The notes: a model not told the origin generated them from the letters alone. DNA of 52,933 nt from CAZHCA01 sp964530825 (GCA_964530825.1 CAZHCA010000031.1:1-52933), one strand, 5' to 3'; shown: positions 31,934-42,358, counted from the stretch's first letter. Numbers and translations are program-made.

Positions 31934-34303
31934 ATGAGTAGAAGAATACGGAAAGCGGCAGTCCTGGGTTCGGGCGTGATGGGCTCGGGTATTGCCTGCC
32001 ATTTTGCCAACATCGGCCTGGAAGTTTTGATGCTTGATATTGTACCCAAAGACGGGGACGAGGGCAACCGCAATCGCGTCGGGGAAGAAGCGCTCAAGGC
32101 GGCGCTTAAAACCAAACCAGCTCCCTTGTTCGATCAGGAATTCGCTTCCCGCATTAGCGTAGGCAACTTCGAAGATGATTTTGAAAAGATTAAAGACTGT
32201 GACTGGGTCATCGAGGTCGTCGTCGAAAACCTGGACATTAAGAAAAAGGTTTTTGCGCAGGTCGACCAGTACCGGCGTCGGGGCTCTCTGGTTACCTCCA
32301 ACACTTCCGGTATTCCCATCCATATGATGCTGGAGGGGCGTAGTGAGGATTTCCGTAAGCACTTCTGCGGCACCCACTTTTTCAACCCACCCCGTTACCT
32401 GCGACTTTTCGAGGTCATTCCTACACCGGAAACCAATCAGGACGTGATCGATTTTTTCATGCACTACGGGGACCGCTACTTGGGTAAACTACCGGTGCTG
32501 GCTAAAGACACACCGGGCTTCATCGGTAACCGCGTAGGGGTCTATGCCCTGGCTAAGGTCTTCCAGCTAACCACCGAATTAGGAATGCGCATCGAAACGG
32601 TCGACAAATTGACCGGTCCGGCTATCGGGCGGCCCAAGACAGGTACCTTTCGTCTGAGCGACCTCATCGGGTTGGATACAGCGGCGAAAGTAATTATGGG
32701 GCTGAAAGAAAACTGCCCCGACGACGAACAGGCTGCCACCTTTGTCCTTCCAAAGTATCTGCAATTCCTACTCGACAAAGAATGGCTCGGCAATAAGACC
32801 AAGAAAGGCTTTTTTGAAAGCCACAAAGACGCAGAGGGCAAGCGCCACATCAAGGCGCTCAATCTAGAGACGCTGGAATACGAACCTACCGAAAAGCCAG
32901 ATCTACAAAGCCTGAAACTGGCCAAGCAAATCGATGACCTGCCAAAGCGTATCCAAGCGGTCTTCGACGCTGAGGATGAAGGGGGCGAACTGGTGCGGAA
33001 GTCGCTGCTGGGTTTATTTGCCTATGCCTCCAACCGCATACCGGAAATTACCGACCATCTTTACAGTATCGACGATGCCATGCGTGCCGGTTACGCCTGG
33101 GAAGTCGGGCCTTTTGAATACTGGGATATTATCGGTATCCAGCGGGGCATCGAATTAGCCGAGGCCCAGGGTGAGGAGATAGCCGATTGGGTTAAAGATA
33201 TGATGGCCAATGGTTTCAACACCTTCTATAAGCGGGAAGACGGCGTCCGTAAGTACTACGACATCGCCACCAAATCTTACCAGATCATCCCCGGAGCGCT
33301 CGAGTTCGTCATTCTCGACAATTATCGCGATCGGCCGCCGGTACACAAGACCAAGGAAACCATACTGCACGACATTGGCGATGGGGTCTTATGCCTGGAA
33401 TTCACCAGCGCTTACAATGCCATCGGCGAGGGTGTGCTACGCGGTATTCAGGAGTCTATCCAACTGGCCGAAGAGGGCGAATGGAAAGGCATGGTCATTG
33501 GCAACAACGCCAACAACTTTACGGTGGGCGCCAATCTGATGCTGATCGCTCAGATGGCTTATGAACAGGAATTCGACGAGCTGAATATGGCGGTTAATTT
33601 TTTCCAGCAAACCTCGATGCGTTGTCGCTACTCCAGCATTCCGGTGGTAGCAGCCACCCAGGGTTATGTGTTCGGGGGCGGCTGCGAAATCACGATGCAC
33701 TGTGACGCAGCCGTGGCAGCTGCTGAGTCTTACATCGGCTTGGTTGAAGTAGGCGTCGGCCTGATTCCCGGAGGAGCGGGCACCAAAGAATTTGCCGTAC
33801 GCACCTCGGATGCCCTGAAAGAAGGAGAAGTACATATCCCTACCTTGATCGAGCATTTTAAAACGATCGCCATGGCTTCGGTTGCCACATCGGCCTACGA
33901 GGCCTACCACCATGACTACCTGCAGGCAGGCCGCGATGAAGTCGTGGTTAACAAAGACCGGAATATCGCAGAAGCGAAAAAGAAAGTGTTGGAACTTGCC
34001 GAAAACTACACCCAGCCAATCCAACGCGAAGACGTACACGTTCTGGGTCGCACTGGCCTGGCGGCACTCTACATCGCCGCCAATGAGTTGCAATTAGGAA
34101 ACTATGCGACTAAACACGATATCAAGATTGCCCATAAAGTAGCAAATGTATTGTGCGGTGGGGACCTGACCGGGCCGCAAAAGGTTTCTGAAAAGTATCT
34201 GCTGGACCTGGAACGAGAAGCCTTCCTCAGCCTTTGCGGAGAACAAAAAACACTAGAACGCATCCAGCACATGCTAACAACCAATAAGCCGCTGCGCAAC
34301 TAG
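31934..34303 (+). CDS. fadN: Bifunctional 3-hydroxyacyl-CoA dehydrogenase / enoyl-CoA hydratase (FadN type)
   Basis: Catalyses hydration of enoyl-CoA and oxidation of 3-hydroxyacyl-CoA in fatty-acid beta-oxidation. The 789-residue protein has the dehydrogenase first, as in Bacillus FadN: NAD motif AAVLGSGVMGSGIACHFANIG at 8-28, NTSGIPI, HFFNPPRYLRLFEVIP with the catalytic His, and KDTPGFIGNRVG. A second dehydrogenase C-domain follows, then from about residue 480 the hydratase domain with IGNNANNFTVGANL and VVAATQGYVFGGGCEITMHCD (oxyanion hole). It is followed 67 bp later by the thiolase gene. Confidence 0.95.
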   Translation: MSRRIRKAAVLGSGVMGSGIACHFANIGLEVLMLDIVPKDGDEGNRNRVGEEALKAALKTKPAPLFDQEFASRISVGNFEDDFEKIKDCDWVIEVVVENLDIKKKVFAQVDQYRRRGSLVTSNTSGIPIHMMLEGRSEDFRKHFCGTHFFNPPRYLRLFEVIPTPETNQDVIDFFMHYGDRYLGKLPVLAKDTPGFIGNRVGVYALAKVFQLTTELGMRIETVDKLTGPAIGRPKTGTFRLSDLIGLDTAAKVIMGLKENCPDDEQAATFVLPKYLQFLLDKEWLGNKTKKGFFESHKDAEGKRHIKALNLETLEYEPTEKPDLQSLKLAKQIDDLPKRIQAVFDAEDEGGELVRKSLLGLFAYASNRIPEITDHLYSIDDAMRAGYAWEVGPFEYWDIIGIQRGIELAEAQGEEIADWVKDMMANGFNTFYKREDGVRKYYDIATKSYQIIPGALEFVILDNYRDRPPVHKTKETILHDIGDGVLCLEFTSAYNAIGEGVLRGIQESIQLAEEGEWKGMVIGNNANNFTVGANLMLIAQMAYEQEFDELNMAVNFFQQTSMRCRYSSIPVVAATQGYVFGGGCEITMHCDAAVAAAESYIGLVEVGVGLIPGGAGTKEFAVRTSDALKEGEVHIPTLIEHFKTIAMASVATSAYEAYHHDYLQAGRDEVVVNKDRNIAEAKKKVLELAENYTQPIQREDVHVLGRTGLAALYIAANELQLGNYATKHDIKIAHKVANVLCGGDLTGPQKVSEKYLLDLEREAFLSLCGEQKTLERIQHMLTTNKPLRN

Positions 34304-34370
34304 ACAACCGCAGCTAGTTGGAATTTGTCTTCTAATAAGATTTAAAAGCTTTTAAAAAAAGAATAGTATC

Positions 34371-35543
34371 ATGGACGCATATATCGTAAAAGCTTATCGC
34401 TCTGCCGTCGGAAAGGCGGGAAAAGGTGGCTTTCGCAACTATCGTTCTGATGACCTGGCCGTCGACGTAGTCAAATACCTGATGTCGCAAGTTCCGGAAG
34501 TGGACCCCAGCGTAATTGATGATGTCATTGTAGGCTGCGCCAATCCGGAGGGCGAACAAGGTATGCAGATCGGCCGTCAAATCTCACTGCGTGCACTAGG
34601 CAAGGATACGCCAGGCATGACGGTTAACCGCTACTGCGCTTCGGGATTAGAAACCATCGCCATCGCCACGGCTAAGATCCGGTCGGGTTTGGGTCATGCC
34701 TATATTGCCGGTGGTACGGAGAGCATGAGCATGATCCCAATGACGGGATATAAGCTAGCGCCCAGCTACGAAGTAGCTGCCAATACCCCAAATTACCTGG
34801 TGAGCATGGGCCTGACCGCCGAAGCAGTGGCCGATAAGTACAACATCAGTCGGGAAAAGGCCGACGAATTTGCACTTCGCTCCCACCAGCTAGCGGCGGC
34901 AGCTATCGACAGTGGCAAGTTTAAAGACGAGATCGTTTCGGTAGACGTCAAGGAGGTTTTTGTGGCGGATGACCAGCGTGTTGAAAAAACCCATACGGTC
35001 GATACCGACGAGGGCGTGCGGCGCAACACCAACCTGGAAGTGCTCGGCAAGCTGCGCCCGGCATTTGCGAAGGGGGGTATAGTTACCGCGGGCAATTCCT
35101 CCCAGACCTCTGACGGAGCGGCTTTCGTACTGGTAATGAGCGAGGAAATGGTCAAAAAATTCAACCTGGAACCGGTAGCTCGGCTGATTTCTTGCTCGGT
35201 AGCGGGCGTGGATCCCCTCATTATGGGCATCGGCCCGGTAGCTGCTATCCCGAAAGCGCTGGACCAGGCGGGAATGAAGCTCAACCAAATCGATATGGTA
35301 GAGCTCAACGAAGCTTTTGCTTCCCAGTCGCTCGCTGTGATTCAGGAAGCGGGCCTCGACCCCGACATCGTCAACGTGAATGGAGGCGCTATTGCATTGG
35401 GCCACCCGCTGGGCTGTACTGGTGCGAAGCTCACCACGCAGATCATCAATGAAATGCGCCGCCAAGATAAAAAATACGGTATGGTCACGGCATGTGTGGG
35501 GGGCGGCCAAGGTATAGCCGGAATTATTGAGCGCCTCAACTAG
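34371..35543 (+). CDS. fadA: Acetyl-CoA acyltransferase (3-ketoacyl-CoA thiolase)
   Basis: Last step of beta-oxidation: cleaves 3-ketoacyl-CoA to acetyl-CoA and a shortened acyl-CoA. The 390-residue protein has the nucleophilic Cys in MTVNRYCASGLE (near residue 90), the active-site His in GGAIALGHPLGCTGA and the second Cys in VTACVGGGQG near the C-terminus. NEAFASQSLAV, the thiolase signature, is also present. The arrangement fadN-fadA with a terminator right after it suggests a two-gene operon. Confidence 0.96.
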   Translation: MDAYIVKAYRSAVGKAGKGGFRNYRSDDLAVDVVKYLMSQVPEVDPSVIDDVIVGCANPEGEQGMQIGRQISLRALGKDTPGMTVNRYCASGLETIAIATAKIRSGLGHAYIAGGTESMSMIPMTGYKLAPSYEVAANTPNYLVSMGLTAEAVADKYNISREKADEFALRSHQLAAAAIDSGKFKDEIVSVDVKEVFVADDQRVEKTHTVDTDEGVRRNTNLEVLGKLRPAFAKGGIVTAGNSSQTSDGAAFVLVMSEEMVKKFNLEPVARLISCSVAGVDPLIMGIGPVAAIPKALDQAGMKLNQIDMVELNEAFASQSLAVIQEAGLDPDIVNVNGGAIALGHPLGCTGAKLTTQIINEMRRQDKKYGMVTACVGGGQGIAGIIERLN

Positions 35544-35572
35544 CTTCTCCCACCAGCATGTTTCAAAAAACT

Positions 35573-35609
35573 AGAGGCAAAAAGCGAAGTGCTTTTTGCC
35601 TCTTTTTTT
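35573..35609 (+). terminator. Rho-independent terminator of fadN-fadA
   Basis: AGAGGCAAAAAGC (35573-35585) pairs perfectly with GCTTTTTGCCTCT (35591-35603) around a 5-nt loop and is followed by T's to 35609. It stands 30 bp after the thiolase stop and before the convergent end of the giant surface-protein gene. Confidence 0.93.
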
Positions 35610-35636
35610 CATCTCGAAAAAGCTGGAGTCCCACGC

Positions 35637-38600
35637 TTATTTCAGGATGGTAATGTGTCCTTTATAAATCAAACCCTCCGAAATATCTAATCGCAGGATA
35701 TAATAGTAAGTGCCGTCCGGCAATGGGTTACCATTTTCAGTGGTCCCGTCCCAGTTATTCATGTAGGGTTGAGCCTGAAAAACGATATCCCCCCAGCGGT
35801 TAAACACGATGAGTTCATTGTCGGGGAAATTATCCGGTGCCAACTCCAGCACGTCGAAAATAAGCTGATCGTTAAAGCCATCGCCGTTCGGCGTAATACC
35901 ATTGACGATATTCTCATCGACACTATCATCGCGGCGTACATTCACGCGCACTGTAGCCGAATCGCAAAGATCGGGACAGGTACTGCTGCAAATCCGATAG
36001 GTAAACTCATCCGAGCCGAACAAACCCGGCAAGGGCTGGTATAGAATTTGCCCCGCATTTCCCGAATCCACGCGTGCGGTGCCTATTGAGGGTTGGCTGA
36101 GCAGGGTGACGATGCCGGCGCCACCGAACAACAAATCATTAGCCGCCACGTTGATGGGCGTCTCAGGGCCACCGCCATCGATATCTGTGAGATCATCATT
36201 GGCCGTGGGCAGATTGGCCACCTGTACCAGAGCGGAATCTGCACTGTAACCGATACAACCTTCCGTAGAAAGCGTCCAAATGAAAATATTTGTGCCCGGC
36301 TGCAGGCTATCTACGCCGGTCGAGGATGCCGTGGGGAATTCGATACTCGCGCCGGTAGGACTGGTCCAGCGCCCCGTGGCGTTAGCCGGATCGTTGGCGA
36401 ACAGCATAATCATTTCGTCACCACAAACTGTCTGCTGGGGATCGTCTACCTGTGCGGGCGTCAGCTCCGGGTTAAGTACGACGTTCACCTGATCGGAAGC
36501 GCTACAGCCGGTCGAGTCGACGAGCACTTCAATTTGGTAGGTGCCTACGGCGCTTACTTCCGGCGTCAAACCATCAGCTCCGTTGATGGTGCCCCCACCG
36601 GACAACGCCGTCCACAGGTAGCTGATGCCTGCACCAGTGGTGGAGCCCGTTCCGTCGAGCGCAACCGGCGTATCCGGGCAATCAAGTATGGTTTCCGGCC
36701 CGGCTTCGGCAGTTGGCAAATTTTGATCGGCGGTAATCTCAACGACCTGAATGCTTTCACAGCCCGAGGAAGTATTGGTAAGCCCCAATTGATAACTACC
36801 TCCCTGGGTCACTTCAATGATGTAAGGATCGGCAGTGGGATTAATCGGCTGGCCGCCCAGGGCGGTCCATTGTACAACAATTTCATCCCCTCTGTCCGAT
36901 TGGGAAGCGTCGAGAGAAAGCACCGTGTCGGTACAGCTCAGGATCCCCGGATCGGCAATGATGATGTTGGGCAAGGTCGTATCCTGCGCCACCAATACGG
37001 AGTCAATACCGGTACAACCATTGAGGGTATCCAGCACCTCTAGGGTATAGATACCCGCCGCCGTCACCTCTACCTCAAAGGTATTATTGGGCATTGGATC
37101 CACCCCGCCGGCGCCCCCCGACCAGGTATAACGAATATTGGGACCCGATGCGGAACCGGCAGCACTCAGGGTCAACGATTCAGTATCGCAAGTCAGAATT
37201 TGGGTGTCCCCCGCCTGGGCTACCGGAGCCAGGGTATCGGCTTCTACAATAACATCCCGCTGCCCGATGCAGCCCGACTCGGCATCGGTGACTTCGATAC
37301 GGTAAGTCCCAGCCTGGTTGACCACCGGCGTCTCGGTAGTAGCACCGGAAACGATATTGCCATCTCCACCGAGTGGGGTCCAGAGGATAGACGGCCCGGG
37401 GCTTAAAGCACTGACGTTAACCTGCAATTGCACCTCGGTAATTGCACAACTTAAGATAGGGGCATCTACCAACTCGATCGTAGGGATATTATCATCTGTG
37501 AACACTACTACGGAGTCTACTCCAGTACAGCCATTATTTAAATCGGTCACGGTCAGGAAATAAGTGCCGGCTGAGAAGATCTCAAGTTGCAAGGTATCTT
37601 CCGCAATGGTTGAGCCATCGAAGCCCCAGGCATACGTAATATTACTACCGGTGGCCGAACCAGCTCCGTCGAGGGTCAGACTGGTCTCATTACACGTTAG
37701 GGTATCTGCGTCGCCGGCCTCAGCAAGCGGCTCGGTAAAATCTTCAGTTACGGCAATCGAATCAATCGTTTCGCAGTTATTTTCCGTATTCACCACGCTG
37801 ATAATATACGTGCCGGCCGTATTTACTACGGGCATCAAGGTGGTGTCTGTTCCGGGCTGGAAGACTCCGCCATTGGCTGCGGTCCAGTCAAAGGCAAAGG
37901 AATCGGCATTAGCCACAACGCTGGTCAGGATAATTTCACTGGCATTGCAATTTAAAGCCGTATCGGGCAGTGTGACCACCTCGGGGAAATCAGCGCTCGG
38001 AATGACCATCACCGAATCGGTAAGCGAACAGCCCGAAGATACATCGGTCACTTCTAAAAAGTAAGTCCCAAGGGTTGCTACTTCTGCCTCCACCCTATCC
38101 GAAATAATATTTCCGGCCGCATCGGTCCACAGGTAGGTAACGGCTTCAATATTTCCGGAGCCGCGCCCTGATAGGGTCACCGTGTCTCCATCGCATCCCA
38201 ATTCTTCGTCGTCTCCGGCATCGGCCATCGGGAAATTAAAATTATCGATTACCACCACGCTGTCGGTAGCCGAACATCCGGTGGCCGCTTCAATCACTTC
38301 TAACAGATAGGTACCGGGGGCCTCTACCGCGGGGGTCACAAGGTTTTCATCACCCGGTGCAATGGTTCCACCGTCCAGCGCTGTCCATTGGTATTCGATA
38401 CCGGCGCCGCCGGAAGAATTGCTGCCGTCGAGAATTACTTGCGTGGTGGTGCAGTCAAAAACCTGATCGTCTCCGGCATCGGCAGTGGGTAAGTTAGCGG
38501 TGGTTACGCGCATGGTATCCGAGCTAAAGCAGCCGGTTTCGCTGTTAGTAACGCGTAGGAAGTAAGTCCCGGGCACGTTGACGAGCACAAATGATTGGTC

Positions 38601-41252
38601 GGTTGGGCTGACAAAGGCGCCGTTCAGGGTAGTCCAACGGTAGGTCAGGTTCGCCGCACCGGAACCCGTCCCCTCAATCCTGGTAAGTCCATTACAATCT
38701 AGCGGAATATCCGGTCCTGCGTCGGCCACCGGTGGCGGATCGGCTTGCGGTATCATGAAGGTATCCCGCAGCACTAGAGGCGGGGTAGAGGAATCAAAGA
38801 TCGTAACGGAGACGGCTCCTGCTGGGAGATTTATTGCCCTTCCGTTCGGTTGATTCTGGGGCGGGGTGGTATTCCAGTTAAAGAATACGGGTCCTTGCCC
38901 GCCCTCCACACTCAGCTGAATGGTACCATCTGAATCGCCGATACAACTGACCCCCTGAATGAGACCGTCGGTGATGATTAGGCGATCTTCGATACAGATT
39001 TCCCCCACTTCGGCAAATACGGAGCCTTGACCATCAGTCGTCGTTACCGAGGGCAGCGGAATATTATTTACTTCTACATCGAAACAATTCTCTACCGGAC
39101 CGAGCAGGGTATAACAGATTTCATAAATTACCGTACTATCATCGAGTGTCACCCCGGCTGGGGTAGTGAAATCCACCCCAACGATACCTACGTTGGCATT
39201 GGTGGTATCAAAATTATCGATGGTGAGTCCCAGATCGTTGGCGGGCACGTTTATACCGTTAAACTGCAGGCCGTCAATTTCCCAATTGACGGTGAATTCG
39301 GCCGAAACAATGTCCTCGAATGCTCCTACTTTAAAGGGTAGACAAAGGGTGTCATTAATAAAGCCGGAAGTATCGTTAGCAATCAGAAAGAATCCGGCCG
39401 GGTTTTGGAAGCAAACCTCCCCGCCGGTAACCTCGACACCTACATCCTCGTTGTTGGAATCGCTGCGTTCGGCCCGGGTAGCGATGGGCAGGTCGGTTCG
39501 CTCGACCAATCCACAGGTATTAGGTGTTGCCATGGAGTCGATAACGTAGCAGAGCGAAAAGAGCACCGTACCGTCGTCTAAGTCCAGGGGTGCCCCCGGC
39601 GTGAGCTGAAAAGAGAGGCTTCCGCCGTCCACGCCGGCAAGGTTGAAATTATCTGCTACCGTAGCGCCCAGGGCCGGATTGATATTAGCAACCTCCAGAA
39701 AATCGATCTCGTTAATCTCCCAGGCAAGGGAAAATTGGTATTGGGTAATTTCGGTAAAATTATCGACACTCACATCGATACATACGGTATCCTGCAGTGG
39801 CGCCTGCACATTTGCAAGGTTCATCACAACACCTTGCGGTTGCTCGACTTGCACGGCGCAGTTTTGGGGAGCAATCCCAATATTTGTCCCTCCCTGCCGG
39901 GCAACCATAGGCGAACCGGTAAACCGGAAGGGACTGTTGCCGCCGAGGCCCGCCACGGTAAAGCAAACCTCGTAAAGTACGGTGCCGTCATTGACCGAAA
40001 GGCTCGGACCGAAGGCTTCCCATTCGACCCCCAAAACACCATTCAACACATTGGATTCGTTGAACGCGCCGGCATCAAACCCGACCGAAGTCAGTGCGGC
40101 ATTGATGTTGCGTACCTCTTGGAATCGCAGGATACTTTCGTTCCATTCCATCAGGTAGTTGAGCTCGTTGATGTTGTTCAGCTGAGCGGCCGTTACAGCT
40201 ACGCATATCTCATCGTTTTGCTGAACGACCGGCCCGCAATCGGCGGTAAGAATAACCCCCTCCGGATCACAGGGCCCCACGTTTACCCTGCCGGTATTCG
40301 ATTGGAAGGGAATATTAAATCCGGCCTCAATGGTGTTGGTCACTTCAATTGGTAATGGATCGCTTGAGATATTAATATCGGCAATGGATTCGCATGACCC
40401 AATGACATCGAAGCAAAGGGAGAAAAAGAGCGTACTGTCGGGATAACTGCGCCCTTCGTTATTAACATCGACAAAACTCCAGGAAACCGTTACGCTACCA
40501 GCGCGTCCAAAGTTGTCCGGTGTACCGAAAGAAGACAAGCTTAGGTTATCGATTACGTCGTCGTTAGGTTGTACCTGATTGTACTGTAGCAGGGTCGAGT
40601 CCCAGTCAACAGAGAACTGCAAACTCGTCAGGTCATCAAAACCGTTGACTTGAAAGTCGACACAAACGAAGTCGCCCTCATTGGCGGTTACTTCTGCAAT
40701 CAGAATCTCTACCGGGTCGACGCATACACTGACAAAGCCGGGGAGGTTATTGGCCTCATCCAATCCGATATTCCGGTCGCAGCCCGATCCTTTACGAATG
40801 ATATCGATCGGAGCGGGTGGATTTTCCAGGTTGGGTACGATGCGGATGCTGGTGGTGTCGCCATAAGTTGCGCTGACGGGTTCGAAACACAGGGAAAACA
40901 TCAGCGTACCGTCGTCCAGGGTGACTGAGGGTACATCCGGACCGCAGGTGCCGCTTTCCCAATCCACGATAAGTTGCCCATTAGGAGCGAAAGTGGCATC
41001 AAAGGAAGCTGCGCTCAGGTTAACCATTTCGGGATTGAAGTTAGTGGCCTCGACGAACTGCAACACCGAAGAGTCCCATTCCACCGTGTAAGAGGTCCCG
41101 ACGATATCGGTCATATCATTTACCCGGAAATCGATACAGATCGGGTCATTACCCTCGCAGGGAGAAGCAGAGGAAATCTCAATGGAAGGCTGGGCCCACG
41201 CCGGCAGGGCGAAACAAAGTGCTAGCGCAAAAAGGGCAATGAGCTTTTTCAT
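35637..41252 (-). CDS. Giant mosaic surface protein with cohesin-like and PKD-like repeats and gliding-motility (type B) C-terminal domain
   Basis: About 1871 residues from the ATG at 41252 (ATG at 41285 possible). The signal peptide MKKLIALFALALCFALPAWA is followed by about five cohesin-like modules of 110-150 residues, each with xVCIDFxVxxFxDIxxxxFxVxWD and LDDGTVLFSLCF. A SprB-like repeat comes next, then about nine PKD-like repeats of 85-95 residues (ADAGxDxxLxC...YxWT...GTYxLxV). Next are an Ig-like region and a cadherin-like segment (ANDLLFGGAGIV...PLPGLFGSDEFTYRIC). The last 90 residues (NGITPNGDGFNDQL...FNRWGDIVFQ...NWDGT...LPDGTYYYILRL...YKGHITILK) are the gliding-motility-associated C-terminal domain, a type B T9SS signal. 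The PorP/SprF gene lies directly upstream. Role in adhesion or motility is inferred. Confidence 0.9.
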   Translation of the reverse strand: MKKLIALFALALCFALPAWAQPSIEISSASPCEGNDPICIDFRVNDMTDIVGTSYTVEWDSSVLQFVEATNFNPEMVNLSAASFDATFAPNGQLIVDWESGTCGPDVPSVTLDDGTLMFSLCFEPVSATYGDTTSIRIVPNLENPPAPIDIIRKGSGCDRNIGLDEANNLPGFVSVCVDPVEILIAEVTANEGDFVCVDFQVNGFDDLTSLQFSVDWDSTLLQYNQVQPNDDVIDNLSLSSFGTPDNFGRAGSVTVSWSFVDVNNEGRSYPDSTLFFSLCFDVIGSCESIADINISSDPLPIEVTNTIEAGFNIPFQSNTGRVNVGPCDPEGVILTADCGPVVQQNDEICVAVTAAQLNNINELNYLMEWNESILRFQEVRNINAALTSVGFDAGAFNESNVLNGVLGVEWEAFGPSLSVNDGTVLYEVCFTVAGLGGNSPFRFTGSPMVARQGGTNIGIAPQNCAVQVEQPQGVVMNLANVQAPLQDTVCIDVSVDNFTEITQYQFSLAWEINEIDFLEVANINPALGATVADNFNLAGVDGGSLSFQLTPGAPLDLDDGTVLFSLCYVIDSMATPNTCGLVERTDLPIATRAERSDSNNEDVGVEVTGGEVCFQNPAGFFLIANDTSGFINDTLCLPFKVGAFEDIVSAEFTVNWEIDGLQFNGINVPANDLGLTIDNFDTTNANVGIVGVDFTTPAGVTLDDSTVIYEICYTLLGPVENCFDVEVNNIPLPSVTTTDGQGSVFAEVGEICIEDRLIITDGLIQGVSCIGDSDGTIQLSVEGGQGPVFFNWNTTPPQNQPNGRAINLPAGAVSVTIFDSSTPPLVLRDTFMIPQADPPPVADAGPDIPLDCNGLTRIEGTGSGAANLTYRWTTLNGAFVSPTDQSFVLVNVPGTYFLRVTNSETGCFSSDTMRVTTANLPTADAGDDQVFDCTTTQVILDGSNSSGGAGIEYQWTALDGGTIAPGDENLVTPAVEAPGTYLLEVIEAATGCSATDSVVVIDNFNFPMADAGDDEELGCDGDTVTLSGRGSGNIEAVTYLWTDAAGNIISDRVEAEVATLGTYFLEVTDVSSGCSLTDSVMVIPSADFPEVVTLPDTALNCNASEIILTSVVANADSFAFDWTAANGGVFQPGTDTTLMPVVNTAGTYIISVVNTENNCETIDSIAVTEDFTEPLAEAGDADTLTCNETSLTLDGAGSATGSNITYAWGFDGSTIAEDTLQLEIFSAGTYFLTVTDLNNGCTGVDSVVVFTDDNIPTIELVDAPILSCAITEVQLQVNVSALSPGPSILWTPLGGDGNIVSGATTETPVVNQAGTYRIEVTDAESGCIGQRDVIVEADTLAPVAQAGDTQILTCDTESLTLSAAGSASGPNIRYTWSGGAGGVDPMPNNTFEVEVTAAGIYTLEVLDTLNGCTGIDSVLVAQDTTLPNIIIADPGILSCTDTVLSLDASQSDRGDEIVVQWTALGGQPINPTADPYIIEVTQGGSYQLGLTNTSSGCESIQVVEITADQNLPTAEAGPETILDCPDTPVALDGTGSTTGAGISYLWTALSGGGTINGADGLTPEVSAVGTYQIEVLVDSTGCSASDQVNVVLNPELTPAQVDDPQQTVCGDEMIMLFANDPANATGRWTSPTGASIEFPTASSTGVDSLQPGTNIFIWTLSTEGCIGYSADSALVQVANLPTANDDLTDIDGGGPETPINVAANDLLFGGAGIVTLLSQPSIGTARVDSGNAGQILYQPLPGLFGSDEFTYRICSSTCPDLCDSATVRVNVRRDDSVDENIVNGITPNGDGFNDQLIFDVLELAPDNFPDNELIVFNRWGDIVFQAQPYMNNWDGTTENGNPLPDGTYYYILRLDISEGLIYKGHITILK

Positions 41253-41384
41253 GGAATGATGCGTTTGGGATTTGCTGCTCTTCATTTTGGCAAAATATTA
41301 TAGGTCGCTAGGATGATACGGATAATGCACAACAGTCGACCAGCGTTTCAACCTGATCACCTCGTACCGTCATCCGGAAATTGA

Positions 41385-42329
41385 TCAATTGTCAAAAGAG
41401 AAACCGAGATTAATTTCGTGAGTCGTACCGGCAGTCGGGCCAAAATCACTAAAGTTGTAGTCGAATCCGTAACCAATTTTTATAAGGTTGTCCAGACCCA
41501 CGTTATTGCCCAGCACAAGTCCGGCCTCGAGGTGGACGGCTCGGCTCGAAGAAGCACCGGCGCCGACCCAAAGCGCTGCAGGCATCTGATAACGCACATT
41601 GACATCAACGTTGACGGGTGCTTCGGGTGCATATTTTATCCACATGGAAGGCTCCAAAAAGCTATCGTTATTGAAGAATTTGTAAAAGCCCAATAGTCCG
41701 TAAAAATGCTGCACCCGTTGAGTGAAGAACTCCCCGTTTTCATCCTGAAAGGTAAGGTCCAAACCGATCACTTGCGGAATGGATAGACCGGTATAAAAAT
41801 AGTCTTCCTCACCGACCGTCTGGTAATAATAGATGCCGACCCCTACATCGGGGTGCATCTGCGCCTGGTCGACGGTTCCGACCACATCGCCTTCATCTCG
41901 CAGGGTGATTTCCGAGGTGTTCACCCGGTACTGTACAAAACCGGCAGTAAGACCGATTGCCAGGCCGCCGTAGGCCGGATCATTAGTGAGCACACCGCCG
42001 AAACGCGCGTACATACCGGTGAACCCGGTCGGCCCTGTCTGGTCATTGATCAAATGACCGCCCGCCATGATAGCGACACCGCTCATATCTGCCGCCAGGT
42101 AGGTACCCCTTAGCGTCTGGGTGGTAGGGTTACCCGAAAGTCCCGTCCACTGCGAGCGATAGGAGGCGCCGAAATTAATGTTGCGGCCAAAGGCCAAAAA
42201 ATCACCCTCAATCGCTGCCGGATTGATAATACTGGTATGTTCCCGGTATTGAGTAAAGAGGGAGAGCTGCTGAGCTTGTAAAAAAAATGCCGCCGGCACT
42301 AGCATCAGGAGTAAACCTATTCGCTTCAT
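41385..42329 (-). CDS. PorP/SprF family type IX secretion outer-membrane protein
   Basis: A 314-residue outer-membrane beta-barrel-like protein. The signal peptide MKRIGLLLMLVPAAFFLQAQQ is followed by LSLFTQYREHTSIINPAAIE, typical for the start of PorP/SprF proteins, and regular strands such as NINFGASYRSQWTGLSGNP and YGGLAIGLTAGFVQYRV. The end, GTTHEINLGFSF, is the usual final strand. In Flavobacterium, SprF is needed to secrete SprB, and such genes often sit beside type B substrates. Here it is 132 bp upstream of the giant protein gene, its likely client. I chose the ATG at 42329 over 42353 because a promoter-like element lies at 42351-42358. Confidence 0.92.
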   Translation of the reverse strand: MKRIGLLLMLVPAAFFLQAQQLSLFTQYREHTSIINPAAIEGDFLAFGRNINFGASYRSQWTGLSGNPTTQTLRGTYLAADMSGVAIMAGGHLINDQTGPTGFTGMYARFGGVLTNDPAYGGLAIGLTAGFVQYRVNTSEITLRDEGDVVGTVDQAQMHPDVGVGIYYYQTVGEEDYFYTGLSIPQVIGLDLTFQDENGEFFTQRVQHFYGLLGFYKFFNNDSFLEPSMWIKYAPEAPVNVDVNVRYQMPAALWVGAGASSSRAVHLEAGLVLGNNVGLDNLIKIGYGFDYNFSDFGPTAGTTHEINLGFSFDN

Positions 42330-42350
42330 GGGACGCGTTTTTGAGATGTG

Positions 42351-42358
42351 CAAAGTTA
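42351..42358 (-). promoter_or_regulatory. -7 element of the porP/sprF promoter
   Basis: The minus strand reads TAACTTTG, matching TAnnTTTG, 21 bp before the chosen ATG at 42329. No TTG sits at the expected distance, so the assignment is moderate. It implies a very short leader and supports the downstream start codon. Confidence 0.45.

Noticed and set aside
36093..37043. A 316-codon open frame on the plus strand
   Set aside because: It lies entirely antisense to the PKD-repeat part of the giant surface-protein gene. Long antisense frames are expected in GC-balanced repeated DNA, and the protein has no domain.
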